From positions 1 through 64,000 of the forward strand of contig JAUJEA010000019.1 in assembly GCA_030442035.1 (NCBI GenBank): a stretch of DNA of 64,000 bases, written 5' to 3'. The notes beneath the pieces are model-generated. The model ran no database searches. It had not been told where the DNA came from and saw only the letters and a list, made by a program, of their open reading frames with translations. Shown one piece after another: positions 1-9,308 of the stretch; the stretch's first letter is position 1; each line of letters opens with the position of its first letter. A program made the translations under genes and the position numbers. This DNA is from Splendidivirga corallicola (GTDB lineage: Bacteria > Bacteroidota > Bacteroidia > Cytophagales > Cyclobacteriaceae).

Positions 1-1
1 A

Positions 2-3000
2 AATACTGTTTCCGCACCTGACAATTTATTGGCCAGTGCTGTGGCATCCGATCAGATTGATTTGACCTGGAATCATAGCGGTAATAATGAAACAGGTTTC
101 GAAATAGAAAGATCTACAGAGCCTGGTACGGGCTTTATTCTCATAGCCACTGTGGGGGCCAATGTTTTGAGCCATTCAGATGCTGGTTTATTGGAAAATA
201 CTACTTACTATTATCGGGTCAGGGCGATTGGTACCGGTACTCCCTCCGCTTACAGCATTGAAACGAATGCCACTACGCTAGCTGCAGGAACCACACCGGA
301 TATCTGGTTAGAAGCAGAGTGCGCAACAGTAGGAAGCAATTGGTTGCTTCTGCAGGACCCGGATGCTTCGGGTGATGAATATTTGACTATTAAAAACAGA
401 AATCCTTTTTATAGTAGTGCACCTACGGATGCAGCAAATCATATTCAATTTAATTTTCAAACAAATGAAACAGGCAACTATAAAGTCTGGGCTAGGGTAA
501 TTGCAGGGACGAATAGTGATGATTCTTTTTGGGTAAGAATGGATAATGGTCAATGGATCAAATGGAACAATATAGCGCTTGGCAGCAGCTGGCATTGGGA
601 CGAGGTACATGATTCCAATAATGGAAATCAAGTTGTCAATTTTAATCTTGATCCGGGAAGCCATACATTAGAGATTGCTTTCAGAGAGACCAAAACACAA
701 ATTGATAAACTATATATTACCAGTGATGTGGATGAACCAACAGGTCTGGGGGCTTCTTCAATTAATTGTGCGGCCATTGTTATTCCAAATGCGCCTGATA
801 ACTTAACAGCTAACGCAATAACATCAAGTCAAATCGATCTGGCCTGGACCCATAGTGGTGGTAATGCAACAAGTTATGAGTTAGAGCGCTCTACAACCTC
901 CGGTTCAGGTTTTACTTTGATAGCCACATTGGGGTCAAATGTCTTAAGTTATTCCGATACAGGTTTATTGGACAATACAACATACTATTATCAGGTACGA
1001 GCTATCAATAGCGATATGGTGTCTCTTTACAGCACCGAAGCGAATGCAAGCACTTTGATCAATGTTATTACAGCACCTGATAACTTAACAGCTAACGCAA
1101 TAACCTCAGATCAAATTGATCTAACCTGGACCCATAGTGGTGGTAACGCAACAGGTTATGAGTTAGAACGCTCTGCAACATTCGGTTCAGGTTTTGCTTT
1201 AATCGCCACATTAGGATCGGATATCTCAAGTTATTCAGATACGGGTTTGTTGGAGAACACAACTTATTATTATCAGATCCGAGCTATCAACAGTGATACG
1301 GTGTCTATTTATAGTAACGAAACGAATGCCACGACATTGATCAATGTGATCACCGCACCTGATAACTTAACAGCTAACGCAATAACATCAAGTCAAATCG
1401 ATCTGGCCTGGACTCATAGTGGTGAGAATACAACAAGTTATGAGTTAGAGCGATCCACAGCATCCGGTTCAGGTTTTAGCTTGATAGCCACCTTGGGATC
1501 GGATGTCTTAAGCTATTCCGATACAGGTTTGTTGGAGAACACAACTTATTATTATCAGATCCGGGCCATCAACGGTGATACAGTATCTCTTTACAGCACC
1601 GAAACGAATGCAACCACTTTGATCAATGTGATCACAGCGCCTGATGATTTAACAGCCGGTGTGGCTTCACCAAACCAAATCGATCTGACCTGGACCCATA
1701 GTGGTACAAATACTACGAGTTTTGAAGTTGAACGATCCACAGCATCCGGTTCAGGTTTTACATTGCTGGCTACTGTAGGATCAGGTGTTCAGAGTTATTC
1801 AGATACAGGTTTGTCGGATAATACAACCTATCATTATCAAATCCGCGCAATCAACAACGATACAGCATCTGCTTATAGTAATGAAGCCTGCGCAACCACT
1901 GCCATCAATGTTATTGCAGCACCCGAGAACCTTACTGTCAATGCAGTATCAACAAATCAAATTGATCTGACCTGGACCCATCATGATACAAATGCCACAA
2001 GCTTTGAACTGGAGCGCTCTACAGCTTCTGGTTCAGGTTTCACTTTAATCGCCACATTAGGGTCGGATATCTTAAGTTATTCCGATACAGGTCTGTTAGA
2101 AAATACAACTTATTATTATCAGATCCGGGCTATCAACAATGATACAGTGTCCGTTTACAGCAACGAAGCGAATGCGACCACCTTGATCAGCAGTATTGGA
2201 GATATTTGGCTGGAAGCTGAATGTGGAACGGTTGGTAGCAAATGGAAAACCTTATCTGATCCTCAATCATCCAATGCTTCCTATACAGAAGTGCTCAATG
2301 GCAACAATGCCTATTCAGCACCTATGACAACTCCTGATGGAAGGGTACGTCTAACATTTAATGTTGCCGAACCTGGTATTTATACCTTATGGGGAAGAGT
2401 CATTGCCCCGAATAGTAGCGATGACTCATTTTGGATCAGTATGGATGGCGGCGCTTGGGTTAAATGGAATGGTTTATCTACTGTGACTAATTGGGATTGG
2501 AAACAGGTTACTGACTATGACAATCAAAACCAAACGACATCATATGATTTGGCCTTCGGGGCGCATTATATCGATATAGCCTTCCGGGAAGATGGAGCTC
2601 AGTTGGATAAACTATATCTCACGAATAGTGGAAATATTCCCACTGGGACGGGAATGGATGGTATAAATTGTTCTTCGAGCGCTCCATTGCCTTTTGTAAC
2701 GGTAACAACAAGTGATGCCAATGCTTATGAAAAGGGTCAGGACCAGGCTACTTTCACAATTTCAAGGGATCAAACATCGGGAAGTACAACTGTTGACTAC
2801 GAGATTGTAGGTGATATCAATGGAAGCGATATTCTGGAAAGCCTGTCAGGAAGTGTAACAATTCCTGATGGAAGCAGCTCTGTTGATATCCATGTTACAC
2901 CCAATGACGATATTGATATTGAAGGTGCAGAACTGATCACAGTTCGTTTACAAGGAAATACTGGTTATTTTCTTGAGGACGATCATGAATCTTCCGCCAT

Positions 3001-4798
3001 TATTTACGAAGATGAAATTGACTTTGACCAACAGGAAAAGGCGCGTGTTATCATTTTAACTGATGTAGGCCCTCCTCCTGGATCTGATCCGGATGACCTC
3101 CAATCACTGGTGAGAGCACTGATCTATACAGACCAATATGATCTGGAGGGTATTATTGTTACGACTAGTTACTGGACAACGGAATATCAGAATTTTGGAC
3201 AGCAAATTGATATGGGGCCTGCTACAACTATCCTGCAGGCTTATGAAGATGATCATGCCAATCTAAGCCAGCATATCTCAGGCTTAATTGATCCCTCTAA
3301 TGTGTGGTCTATGTTTAAAAAAGGAAATGATGATGTAGATAACGATGACATTATAGGCATGGACGATGTGGGAGTTGGACTGAACAATCCGGGGTCAGAT
3401 CATATTATTTCGGTTGTTGATGCCGCTAACACGAGACCTGTTCATGTACTGATTTGGGGTGGGGCCAATACATTGGCACAGACTTTAATTGATGTTGCAG
3501 CAACCAGAACCGAGGATGAAGTAAATGCATTTGTTAAAAAATTAGTTGTTCACGAGAGTTCGGGGCAGGATGATGCAGGCGCCTATATAGCCAAAAACTT
3601 TCCTACCATTAAATGGATCAGGAATGTGTATCAGCACAGAGCCATGAGTTATATTGTTAACCCTGCCAATGAATTACCAGAGCAAGGAGGGGTGAATAAT
3701 TTCAATTTCGATTGGATACAGGATAATGTGAAGGGGCATGGTAATCTGGGAGCTGTCTATCCGGAACAATCCAATGGAACAAATGAAGGTGATAGCCCAA
3801 CACTACTATGGGCATTTAGAAATGGTTTAAATGGATACATGATGAATAGTTGGGGATCCTGGGGTGGCAGGTTTTCGGATGTAAAGCAATTCGGAGATGC
3901 GAATAGCACGCTTCCACCAAGAGCTGGTTGGCATCCTATTAGAAACAAAGAAGCATATTTGGCTCCATTTTCAATGTTCACAGAGGTGAGTGATACCTGG
4001 TATTGGGAAGAAGGAAATATAACCTATACGGATAACACCTTAGCTCCTTTGTTTAGATGGAGGGAGCAATATCAAAACGATTTCGAGGCGAGAATGGACT
4101 GGGCTTCTACATCTAACTACGCCGATGCTAATCATAATCCAATTGCGGTTGTTAACAATGATAATACGCAAGATGTTCTATTGATCAAGGCTGGTACAAA
4201 TAATACAGTCATACTTAGTGCCCTTGGTTCAAGTGATCCGGATAGTGATCAGCTTTTTTATTCCTGGTGGGTTTATGAGGAAGCTGGAAATTATAGTGGA
4301 TTTGATGTCCTGGATCAAAAAATCACCAATGCCGATCAGGTGGAAGCATCATTTACTGTTCCTTCCGATGCATCAATCGGAGATAGAATACATATTATAT
4401 TAACTGTTAAGGATAACGGTGCTCCGGCACTCTTTACAAACAGGCGTATAATTATCGAAGTGGATGCCGGGTCCATTATATCTGGTAATGTAATCGATGC
4501 TTCTTCGCAAAACCAGACAGCCTCTCATGAAATCCTGGGGCAACAAGCGACTAAGGAACACATAACTATTTTTCCTCAACCATCAAAGGATTTTGTTACG
4601 GTGGACTTTGGAAAGAACATTGATCATGGTTACCTGTGGCGCTTGGTTGATCAACGTGGGGTGAAATTCGATGGTGGAAAGGTTAATGCAAAGAGCAGAT
4701 CTTTTGTAATTGATGTCCAAAATTTACAGAGTGGCATGTATTACCTGCTGTTGGATGGAAAAACCACTAAAAAAGAAAAAATACGTGTTGTTCATTAG
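2..4798 (+). CDS. Large T9SS-exported multidomain protein with DUF1593/Sde182 nucleoside-hydrolase-like domain (5' end outside window)
   Basis: The reading frame is open to the window edge: codons before base 29 still read as FN3 linker (SAPDNL), so the true start lies upstream. Modules in order by base: FN3 (14-285), carbohydrate-binding/malectin-like module opening with WLEAEC (about 298-770), five FN3 repeats (791-2200), a second module of the same type (about 2203-2670), a Calx-beta-like domain (about 2695-3010), then a DUF1593/Sde182-type nucleoside-hydrolase-like domain beginning with TDVGPPPGSDPDD near 3058, whose Asp cluster recalls the calcium site of nucleoside hydrolases. A PKD/Ig-like Sde182 C-terminal domain (about 4135-4470) and a type A T9SS sorting domain (about 4566-4795) follow. 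It is probably a cell-surface or secreted glycan-binding protein. The catalytic activity of this family is not established to my knowledge. Confidence 0.85.
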   Translation, partial: NTVSAPDNLLASAVASDQIDLTWNHSGNNETGFEIERSTEPGTGFILIATVGANVLSHSDAGLLENTTYYYRVRAIGTGTPSAYSIETNATTLAAGTTPDIWLEAECATVGSNWLLLQDPDASGDEYLTIKNRNPFYSSAPTDAANHIQFNFQTNETGNYKVWARVIAGTNSDDSFWVRMDNGQWIKWNNIALGSSWHWDEVHDSNNGNQVVNFNLDPGSHTLEIAFRETKTQIDKLYITSDVDEPTGLGASSINCAAIVIPNAPDNLTANAITSSQIDLAWTHSGGNATSYELERSTTSGSGFTLIATLGSNVLSYSDTGLLDNTTYYYQVRAINSDMVSLYSTEANASTLINVITAPDNLTANAITSDQIDLTWTHSGGNATGYELERSATFGSGFALIATLGSDISSYSDTGLLENTTYYYQIRAINSDTVSIYSNETNATTLINVITAPDNLTANAITSSQIDLAWTHSGENTTSYELERSTASGSGFSLIATLGSDVLSYSDTGLLENTTYYYQIRAINGDTVSLYSTETNATTLINVITAPDDLTAGVASPNQIDLTWTHSGTNTTSFEVERSTASGSGFTLLATVGSGVQSYSDTGLSDNTTYHYQIRAINNDTASAYSNEACATTAINVIAAPENLTVNAVSTNQIDLTWTHHDTNATSFELERSTASGSGFTLIATLGSDILSYSDTGLLENTTYYYQIRAINNDTVSVYSNEANATTLISSIGDIWLEAECGTVGSKWKTLSDPQSSNASYTEVLNGNNAYSAPMTTPDGRVRLTFNVAEPGIYTLWGRVIAPNSSDDSFWISMDGGAWVKWNGLSTVTNWDWKQVTDYDNQNQTTSYDLAFGAHYIDIAFREDGAQLDKLYLTNSGNIPTGTGMDGINCSSSAPLPFVTVTTSDANAYEKGQDQATFTISRDQTSGSTTVDYEIVGDINGSDILESLSGSVTIPDGSSSVDIHVTPNDDIDIEGAELITVRLQGNTGYFLEDDHESSAIIYEDEIDFDQQEKARVIILTDVGPPPGSDPDDLQSLVRALIYTDQYDLEGIIVTTSYWTTEYQNFGQQIDMGPATTILQAYEDDHANLSQHISGLIDPSNVWSMFKKGNDDVDNDDIIGMDDVGVGLNNPGSDHIISVVDAANTRPVHVLIWGGANTLAQTLIDVAATRTEDEVNAFVKKLVVHESSGQDDAGAYIAKNFPTIKWIRNVYQHRAMSYIVNPANELPEQGGVNNFNFDWIQDNVKGHGNLGAVYPEQSNGTNEGDSPTLLWAFRNGLNGYMMNSWGSWGGRFSDVKQFGDANSTLPPRAGWHPIRNKEAYLAPFSMFTEVSDTWYWEEGNITYTDNTLAPLFRWREQYQNDFEARMDWASTSNYADANHNPIAVVNNDNTQDVLLIKAGTNNTVILSALGSSDPDSDQLFYSWWVYEEAGNYSGFDVLDQKITNADQVEASFTVPSDASIGDRIHIILTVKDNGAPALFTNRRIIIEVDAGSIISGNVIDASSQNQTASHEILGQQATKEHITIFPQPSKDFVTVDFGKNIDHGYLWRLVDQRGVKFDGGKVNAKSRSFVIDVQNLQSGMYYLLLDGKTTKKEKIRVVH
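791..2200 (+). repeat. Five tandem 282-bp FN3-encoding repeats
   Basis: The repeat-start codons for APD/APE fall at 791, 1073, 1355, 1637 and 1919, an exact 282-bp (94-residue) period. Each unit encodes one fibronectin type III domain with the motifs QIDLTWTHSG, ELERST, and NTTYYYQIRAIN. Units 1 and 3 are almost identical at DNA level over their first 60 bases, which fits recent duplication or gene conversion. A sixth, more diverged FN3 unit sits apart at 14-285. Confidence 0.95.
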
Positions 4799-4807
4799 AA
4801 CTTTTAT

Positions 4808-4849
4808 AATCTATTTTCCGGGGACTCTATTTAGCCCGGAAAATAGATT
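4808..4849. terminator. Perfect 15-bp stem terminator between convergent genes
   Basis: Left arm 4808-4822 pairs perfectly with right arm 4835-4849, with a 12-nt loop. The arms end in GGG/CCC at the loop side and AAT/ATT outside, followed by T-rich sequence. It lies 10 bp after the stop of the FN3 protein and before the stop of the convergent protease gene, so it likely acts on both. Confidence 0.8.
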
Positions 4850-4866
4850 TACAATATTCAGAGTGC

Positions 4867-4908
4867 GGTTAATTGTGAATTTGATTTTATCATTTTCCAC
4901 AATTAACC
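4867..4908. terminator. Second hairpin, likely terminator of the minus-strand protease gene
   Basis: An 11-bp perfect inverted repeat (4867-4877 with 4898-4908) with a 20-nt T-rich loop lies 17 bp beyond the stop codon of the minus-strand gene at 4925. The tract around it is A/T-rich on both strands, so direction cannot be fixed. Confidence 0.5.
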
Positions 4909-4924
4909 ACACATTATACTGGTT

Positions 4925-7900
4925 CTATTTTCCTTCTTCTATTTGTTTTAACAAAACTTCAACGGCTTTTTTCAACTGACTATCTTCTTTTTTTGCTCTG
5001 TTGTCCGGTGCATTGTCTACTAAAATGTCAGGAACAGCAGGACCATGTTCCATATTCTCACCGGTAGCCTTAACATACCATGCCCGGAATGGCATACGGA
5101 CAAAAGAACCGTCCATTAAACCCTGTCCACCTGTTGAGATAACGGCTCCAAAAGTTGGTTTCCCTACAAGTGTTCCAATTCCAAGTGTTTTATAGGCATG
5201 GGAAAATATTTCAGCATTTGAGTAGCTATTTTCATTACACAAGGCAATGGAAGGTTTTGTCCAGGAAGACAGCGGGAGTCGTTCACTAAAAGGATAATAT
5301 TGACGGAAATTTTTATTCTCCCTATTAAGATCTTTAGCGGCACCTCTTGGAACAGTGTAAGCGTGCTGTCTTACATTCAATACCGCCATCAAATAATCCG
5401 TGGTCCATCCTCCACCATTATACCTGACGTCAATAACAATACCTTCTTTGCCCAATCCACTGGCCATTAATTCACGTTCAAAACGTTCAAAACTTGTCAG
5501 GTTCATGCCTCTTATGTGAATATAACCCAATCGTCCGTTGGAATATTTTTCAGTCAGTCTTTGCTGCTCGGCTATCCATTCTTCATAAAGCTCCGTACTA
5601 ATACTATTCACCGGTCGAATGACCACCTCCCTCGATTGACCCGAACTATTTTTTATCTCTAGCAGGACCTGGTTGGTTGCTTCATTTACCAGTAAAGAGT
5701 AAATGTTTGTTTTTGGATCAAGCTGCTGACCATTCACCGATGTGATGACTTCACCAACATGAAGTTTACTTTTTGTTTTATCGGCGGGTGTATTCGGGAT
5801 TATATGCTTGATTACTGCACCATCCTTATGTGGTGCAACCTCCAATCCGAGCAGTCCTGTCCGTTCCCTTTGTGTATCTTCCGGAGTGGGTCCAAACAAT
5901 CCCATATGACTTGCATTCAGTTGCCCTAGCATCACATTGAACATATATCTAAAGTCCTGTGTACTGGATGCTGCCATGGCCCATGGCTTATATTTTTTCT
6001 TTAAGTTATCCCAGTTATTTCCGTGAAAACCAGGATCATAGAAACCTTCGTTGAGAGAAGCCCATGCCTCTTCAAAAACCTGTTCACGTTCTTTTTTATG
6101 ATCGATGGTCATTTTAGCAGAATGCGGAAGGCCAGTGGATTTAGCACTTTTCGGATCCAATTCATTTAACCTTCCACCGGATACATAATAAAGTTTTTTG
6201 CCGTCTCTACTTAAAGTAACGCCTCCCGGACCCTTGCCGCCTTTGGTTATTTGCTTCCATTCTGTTCCATCCCATTTGGCACTATATAGATCTGATCTTG
6301 ATGCCAAAGGATTACTAGCCGTAAAATAGAAAGTTTCACCATCCTTTGAAATAGCGAGGTTCCATTCTCCTCCGGGTCTGGAAGTTACCCTTGTCAGGCG
6401 ATCATGAATGTCTTGAAAATCAATTTTGACAGGTTCCACTTTGGGTTTATCTTTCTTCTTATCACCTTTATTCTTGTCCTCTTTCTTCTCGTCATTTTCA
6501 TCGGTTTCAAAATAATAACCTTCATCACGATCTCTTTTCGTCTTTTCCCATTCTTCCTTTTGCAGCCACACAAACCACACATCATTGTCATCAATCCTGT
6601 TTGAAATAAACCCTAGTTTAGAACCATCCGGGCTCCAGACCGGTAAAGCATCACTCCTTGGGTGCATACTGACGTTTACAGGTTTATTTTTATTTGTAGC
6701 ATCATGAATATAGATCTCACTGTTGAAATTAAGGTCTTGCATTGAATAAGCCAGCCACTTGGAATCAGGACTCCAGGAAACTCCTGAAGGACTATTCCAA
6801 CCATCCTGCATGATGCGCTCATTGTTAAGTTTCCCTTTATCATCTATATCTGCTACCACTAATTTCCCTCTGCCTCTTCGGAATACCAGTTGCTTTCCAT
6901 CGGGAGATGCCTGAGGGTTAGATTCATTATCGCTGGTTTTTGTTAATCTAACAATGTTGTGTTTAAGGCTTTTGAATATATCTGTTTTGTTAGGATCAGA
7001 TGATCTGGCCAAATAAAGATCCTTTTGCCCATCTCTGTCAGAAACGAATATGACAGTGGAATCATTTAACCAAGTTACATGCTGATCTCGATAAGCATGC
7101 TTGGATATATTGATGGCCCGGCTTTTCTCCTTGTCATGTTGTTTAATAAATACCTCACCATGTATGACAAGTGCATCCAGTTTGCCATTAGGAGATACCT
7201 CATATTCAGATACATTGTTGCTGTATGTCTTGTGTTCAACAGGATCAAAACGATAATCCGCACTGATGTTGATGGCAAGCTTCTTGGATATTTCGCCTGT
7301 GATACTCGTGGTATAGAGATTAATATCTCTTTCATAAACAATTTTACCATCATTGCTGACATCGAAATGACGGACGCCATCACTGGTAAAGTTTGTAACA
7401 GGACTGGATGTACCTGCTTTCCCGGTGTTGTCAATAGCTACCTTATAAATATTGTAAGTTCCATTGGAAGCATTTAAGTAAAGCAGCTCGTTGTCACCCC
7501 TCCATTTTGGAAGATGATCCTGATGATCATTATTGGTGATAGCGATGTATTGATCATTCTGAGTATCGTAAATCCAAATATCCTTGTCAGCTGGTCCTTT
7601 GTAAGCCTCCCTTGAAATTCTGCATGCTCCTCTCGAAAATGCAATAAAGCGCCCGTTAGGTGATATCGCCGGAGTCTGCCCGAAAGCATTCATCAATCTT
7701 TGTGGGGTACCACCATCTTGAGAAATCTTTTGTAATTCTGTATCCCACTCAATTTGCCTGTAGGCCCTGTTGCTGGCAAAAAGAATGTCACCTCCATCAC
7801 TCCAGGAAGAAAGGGCATCCCCTGAAGATCTGTAAGTTAAACGAACAGGAACCCCTCCATTTGCCGTAGTAGTAAAAATATCATTGTTGCCAAATCGGTT

Positions 7901-8149
7901 ACTGGTAAAGGCGATATTTTTCCCGTCGGGTGACCAGACCGGTGTGCCGTCATAGGCCTCATGGATCGTTAAGCGTTGCGCATTACCCTCATTTAAAGGC
8001 ATGGTCCAGAGATCACCCTGATAGGAAAATGCAATCGTTGTTCCATCCGGGCTAATGGCTGGTGCGGTTACAAAAATGTTGTTTTGCCCAATGCTCCAAT
8101 GGGCCATGGTCATACAAATGACCAATGTTGTGTAGATCTTTTTCATCAT
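4925..8149 (-). CDS. Tricorn-type S41 family peptidase, exported
   Basis: A 1074-residue protein with an N-terminal signal peptide ending near SIGQ, two stretches of PD40/WD40-like beta-propeller repeats (SPDG/SPDSKW motifs, residues about 30-640), a charged Lys/Asp-rich linker, a tricorn C1 domain, a PDZ domain (about 780-860) and an S41 protease core. The four catalytic positions of Thermoplasma tricorn (S745, H746, S965, E1023) have counterparts at S747-H748 (NASHMG), S977 (NSYSNAE) and E1034 (MEHGPAVPD). It should be a self-compartmentalising periplasmic peptidase that trims oligopeptides. The gene is monocistronic and convergent with the FN3 protein. A paralogue lies at 23821-27081. Confidence 0.93.
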   Translation of the reverse strand: MMKKIYTTLVICMTMAHWSIGQNNIFVTAPAISPDGTTIAFSYQGDLWTMPLNEGNAQRLTIHEAYDGTPVWSPDGKNIAFTSNRFGNNDIFTTTANGGVPVRLTYRSSGDALSSWSDGGDILFASNRAYRQIEWDTELQKISQDGGTPQRLMNAFGQTPAISPNGRFIAFSRGACRISREAYKGPADKDIWIYDTQNDQYIAITNNDHQDHLPKWRGDNELLYLNASNGTYNIYKVAIDNTGKAGTSSPVTNFTSDGVRHFDVSNDGKIVYERDINLYTTSITGEISKKLAINISADYRFDPVEHKTYSNNVSEYEVSPNGKLDALVIHGEVFIKQHDKEKSRAINISKHAYRDQHVTWLNDSTVIFVSDRDGQKDLYLARSSDPNKTDIFKSLKHNIVRLTKTSDNESNPQASPDGKQLVFRRGRGKLVVADIDDKGKLNNERIMQDGWNSPSGVSWSPDSKWLAYSMQDLNFNSEIYIHDATNKNKPVNVSMHPRSDALPVWSPDGSKLGFISNRIDDNDVWFVWLQKEEWEKTKRDRDEGYYFETDENDEKKEDKNKGDKKKDKPKVEPVKIDFQDIHDRLTRVTSRPGGEWNLAISKDGETFYFTASNPLASRSDLYSAKWDGTEWKQITKGGKGPGGVTLSRDGKKLYYVSGGRLNELDPKSAKSTGLPHSAKMTIDHKKEREQVFEEAWASLNEGFYDPGFHGNNWDNLKKKYKPWAMAASSTQDFRYMFNVMLGQLNASHMGLFGPTPEDTQRERTGLLGLEVAPHKDGAVIKHIIPNTPADKTKSKLHVGEVITSVNGQQLDPKTNIYSLLVNEATNQVLLEIKNSSGQSREVVIRPVNSISTELYEEWIAEQQRLTEKYSNGRLGYIHIRGMNLTSFERFERELMASGLGKEGIVIDVRYNGGGWTTDYLMAVLNVRQHAYTVPRGAAKDLNRENKNFRQYYPFSERLPLSSWTKPSIALCNENSYSNAEIFSHAYKTLGIGTLVGKPTFGAVISTGGQGLMDGSFVRMPFRAWYVKATGENMEHGPAVPDILVDNAPDNRAKKEDSQLKKAVEVLLKQIEEGK

Positions 8150-8488
8150 GGATTGTTAGTTGTTTATTTGAAGATTGTCACAAACAATTTCAAATATCAA
8201 AAAATCTTCTATTAAATATGTTAAAAATCGCTTTTTTGGCGTAAAAAAAGTTTGAATAGTTTTATCCGCAATATTTCGGATCGACCAGATCCCCATAATC
8301 CACAGGATCTGATTTATATATTGCCTAACCAGAAAATAGGATTTCAAAGGTTTTGAGGATCAAGCCCTTCGGAATAAGAAATTTAGACCCGTTCTGTTTT
8401 CAGTCTTTGATTATTGTTATATTGGGAAAGCAGTCACTTATCCTGTCAGTTCATAAATTGATGAACCTTATTCTTACCGGTAATAGTT
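8150..8488. other. Divergent intergenic region
   Basis: This 339-bp region separates the minus-strand protease from the plus-strand membrane-protein/oxidase operon. It should carry both promoters. I see AT-rich sequence but no promoter match good enough to place and no gene. Confidence 0.5.
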
Positions 8489-8899
8489 ATGGAGACTTTG
8501 AGCACTTTCTCTTTTTTGATCTATGTGGTGCTGATTGCTTTGACGGAAGTTTGGATGTTATGGTTGGTCTATAAAGATACCAACAAAGCCTATTTCCTTG
8601 CGATTTCGCCATTGAGGTGGTTGGCTATCATAATACTTGTATCAAAGTATCATCAGCTTGACTTAGGGTTTTTATTCATGTTTTTATTTATAGCCACAAT
8701 ATACTGGCTTTTCCTGCCACTTCTGGTCAATGTTATCGTTATCAAAAAACCGGTATTTTATGTTGGTACCGATGGGAAAATAGGAGCTATGTTGAATAGT
8801 TTATTTGGCCAGCATGTAGCGATTTTTACATTCCTTATCAAATTATCGGCTTTGGCCGGAGCAACCTATCTCTATTGGAATTACATCACACAACATTAG
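8489..8899 (+). CDS. Small integral membrane protein, function unknown
   Basis: A 136-residue protein with four predicted membrane helices (residues about 6-27, 40-56, 60-85 and 110-130) and no enzyme motif I recognise. ATG at 8489 is the first good start. It is the first gene of a likely three-gene operon: the next gene starts 5 bp after its stop and the peroxidase-oxidase fusion follows. Its topology would suit a membrane anchor or an electron- or metal-handling partner for the fusion protein, but nothing in the sequence proves this. Confidence 0.7.
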   Translation: METLSTFSFLIYVVLIALTEVWMLWLVYKDTNKAYFLAISPLRWLAIIILVSKYHQLDLGFLFMFLFIATIYWLFLPLLVNVIVIKKPVFYVGTDGKIGAMLNSLFGQHVAIFTFLIKLSALAGATYLYWNYITQH

Positions 8900-8904
8900 A
8901 AACC

Positions 8905-9267
8905 ATGAAAATATATATCACCTCAGCGATTAATCTTTTTATTTGGATTCTCTCCATTATTTTTTCGGGAGCAACATCCTGGTTGTTACTTAACCTTTCT
9001 GTATTGATCGGCATAGTGGGTTACATTTATACCTGGAAAAAAATAAAACACATCCTCATAGGATCAGGCATAGGAATTGTCAAATTGATAATTACCTATT
9101 TTATAGCACGAAGCTGGTGGGCATTTTCTTATGCATCCCTGGATACCACAAATAGCAGTTTTGATATTTTCAAATTGCTGGCTCCAATCTTTATCGTGGT
9201 CAGCTTAATAGAAGCTATCATTATTATGACCGCATTAAAAAAGTCCGGTCAAGGAGAAAACACCTAA
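8905..9267 (+). CDS. Small integral membrane protein, function unknown
   Basis: A 120-residue protein with four hydrophobic helices (about 5-20, 22-45, 52-75 and 95-115). I chose ATG 8905 (MKIYITSAIN) over the upstream in-frame ATG at 8875 because 8905 lies just after the previous stop at 8899, whereas 8875 overlaps the preceding gene. The gap to the next gene is 41 bp, so co-transcription with the peroxidase-copper oxidase gene is likely. I do not recognise a family. It resembles its upstream neighbour in size and helix number but not clearly in sequence. Confidence 0.7.
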   Translation: MKIYITSAINLFIWILSIIFSGATSWLLLNLSVLIGIVGYIYTWKKIKHILIGSGIGIVKLIITYFIARSWWAFSYASLDTTNSSFDIFKLLAPIFIVVSLIEAIIIMTALKKSGQGENT

Positions 9268-9308
9268 TATACTAACAACCTTCCAATAGACCATTAATCA
9301 AAACAACT

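Noticed and set aside
308-664. A 118-codon minus-strand frame inside the FN3 protein
   Set aside because: It is antisense to a conserved carbohydrate-binding-like module and its product has no credible start or motif.
791-2200. Regular repeats considered as a CRISPR-like array
   Set aside because: The period is 282 bp, in frame and coding for FN3 domains throughout, with no short repeat-spacer structure.
4710-4979. An 89-codon plus-strand frame crossing the 3' end of the FN3 protein
   Set aside because: It spans both terminator hairpins and the end of the convergent protease gene, so it cannot be a real gene.
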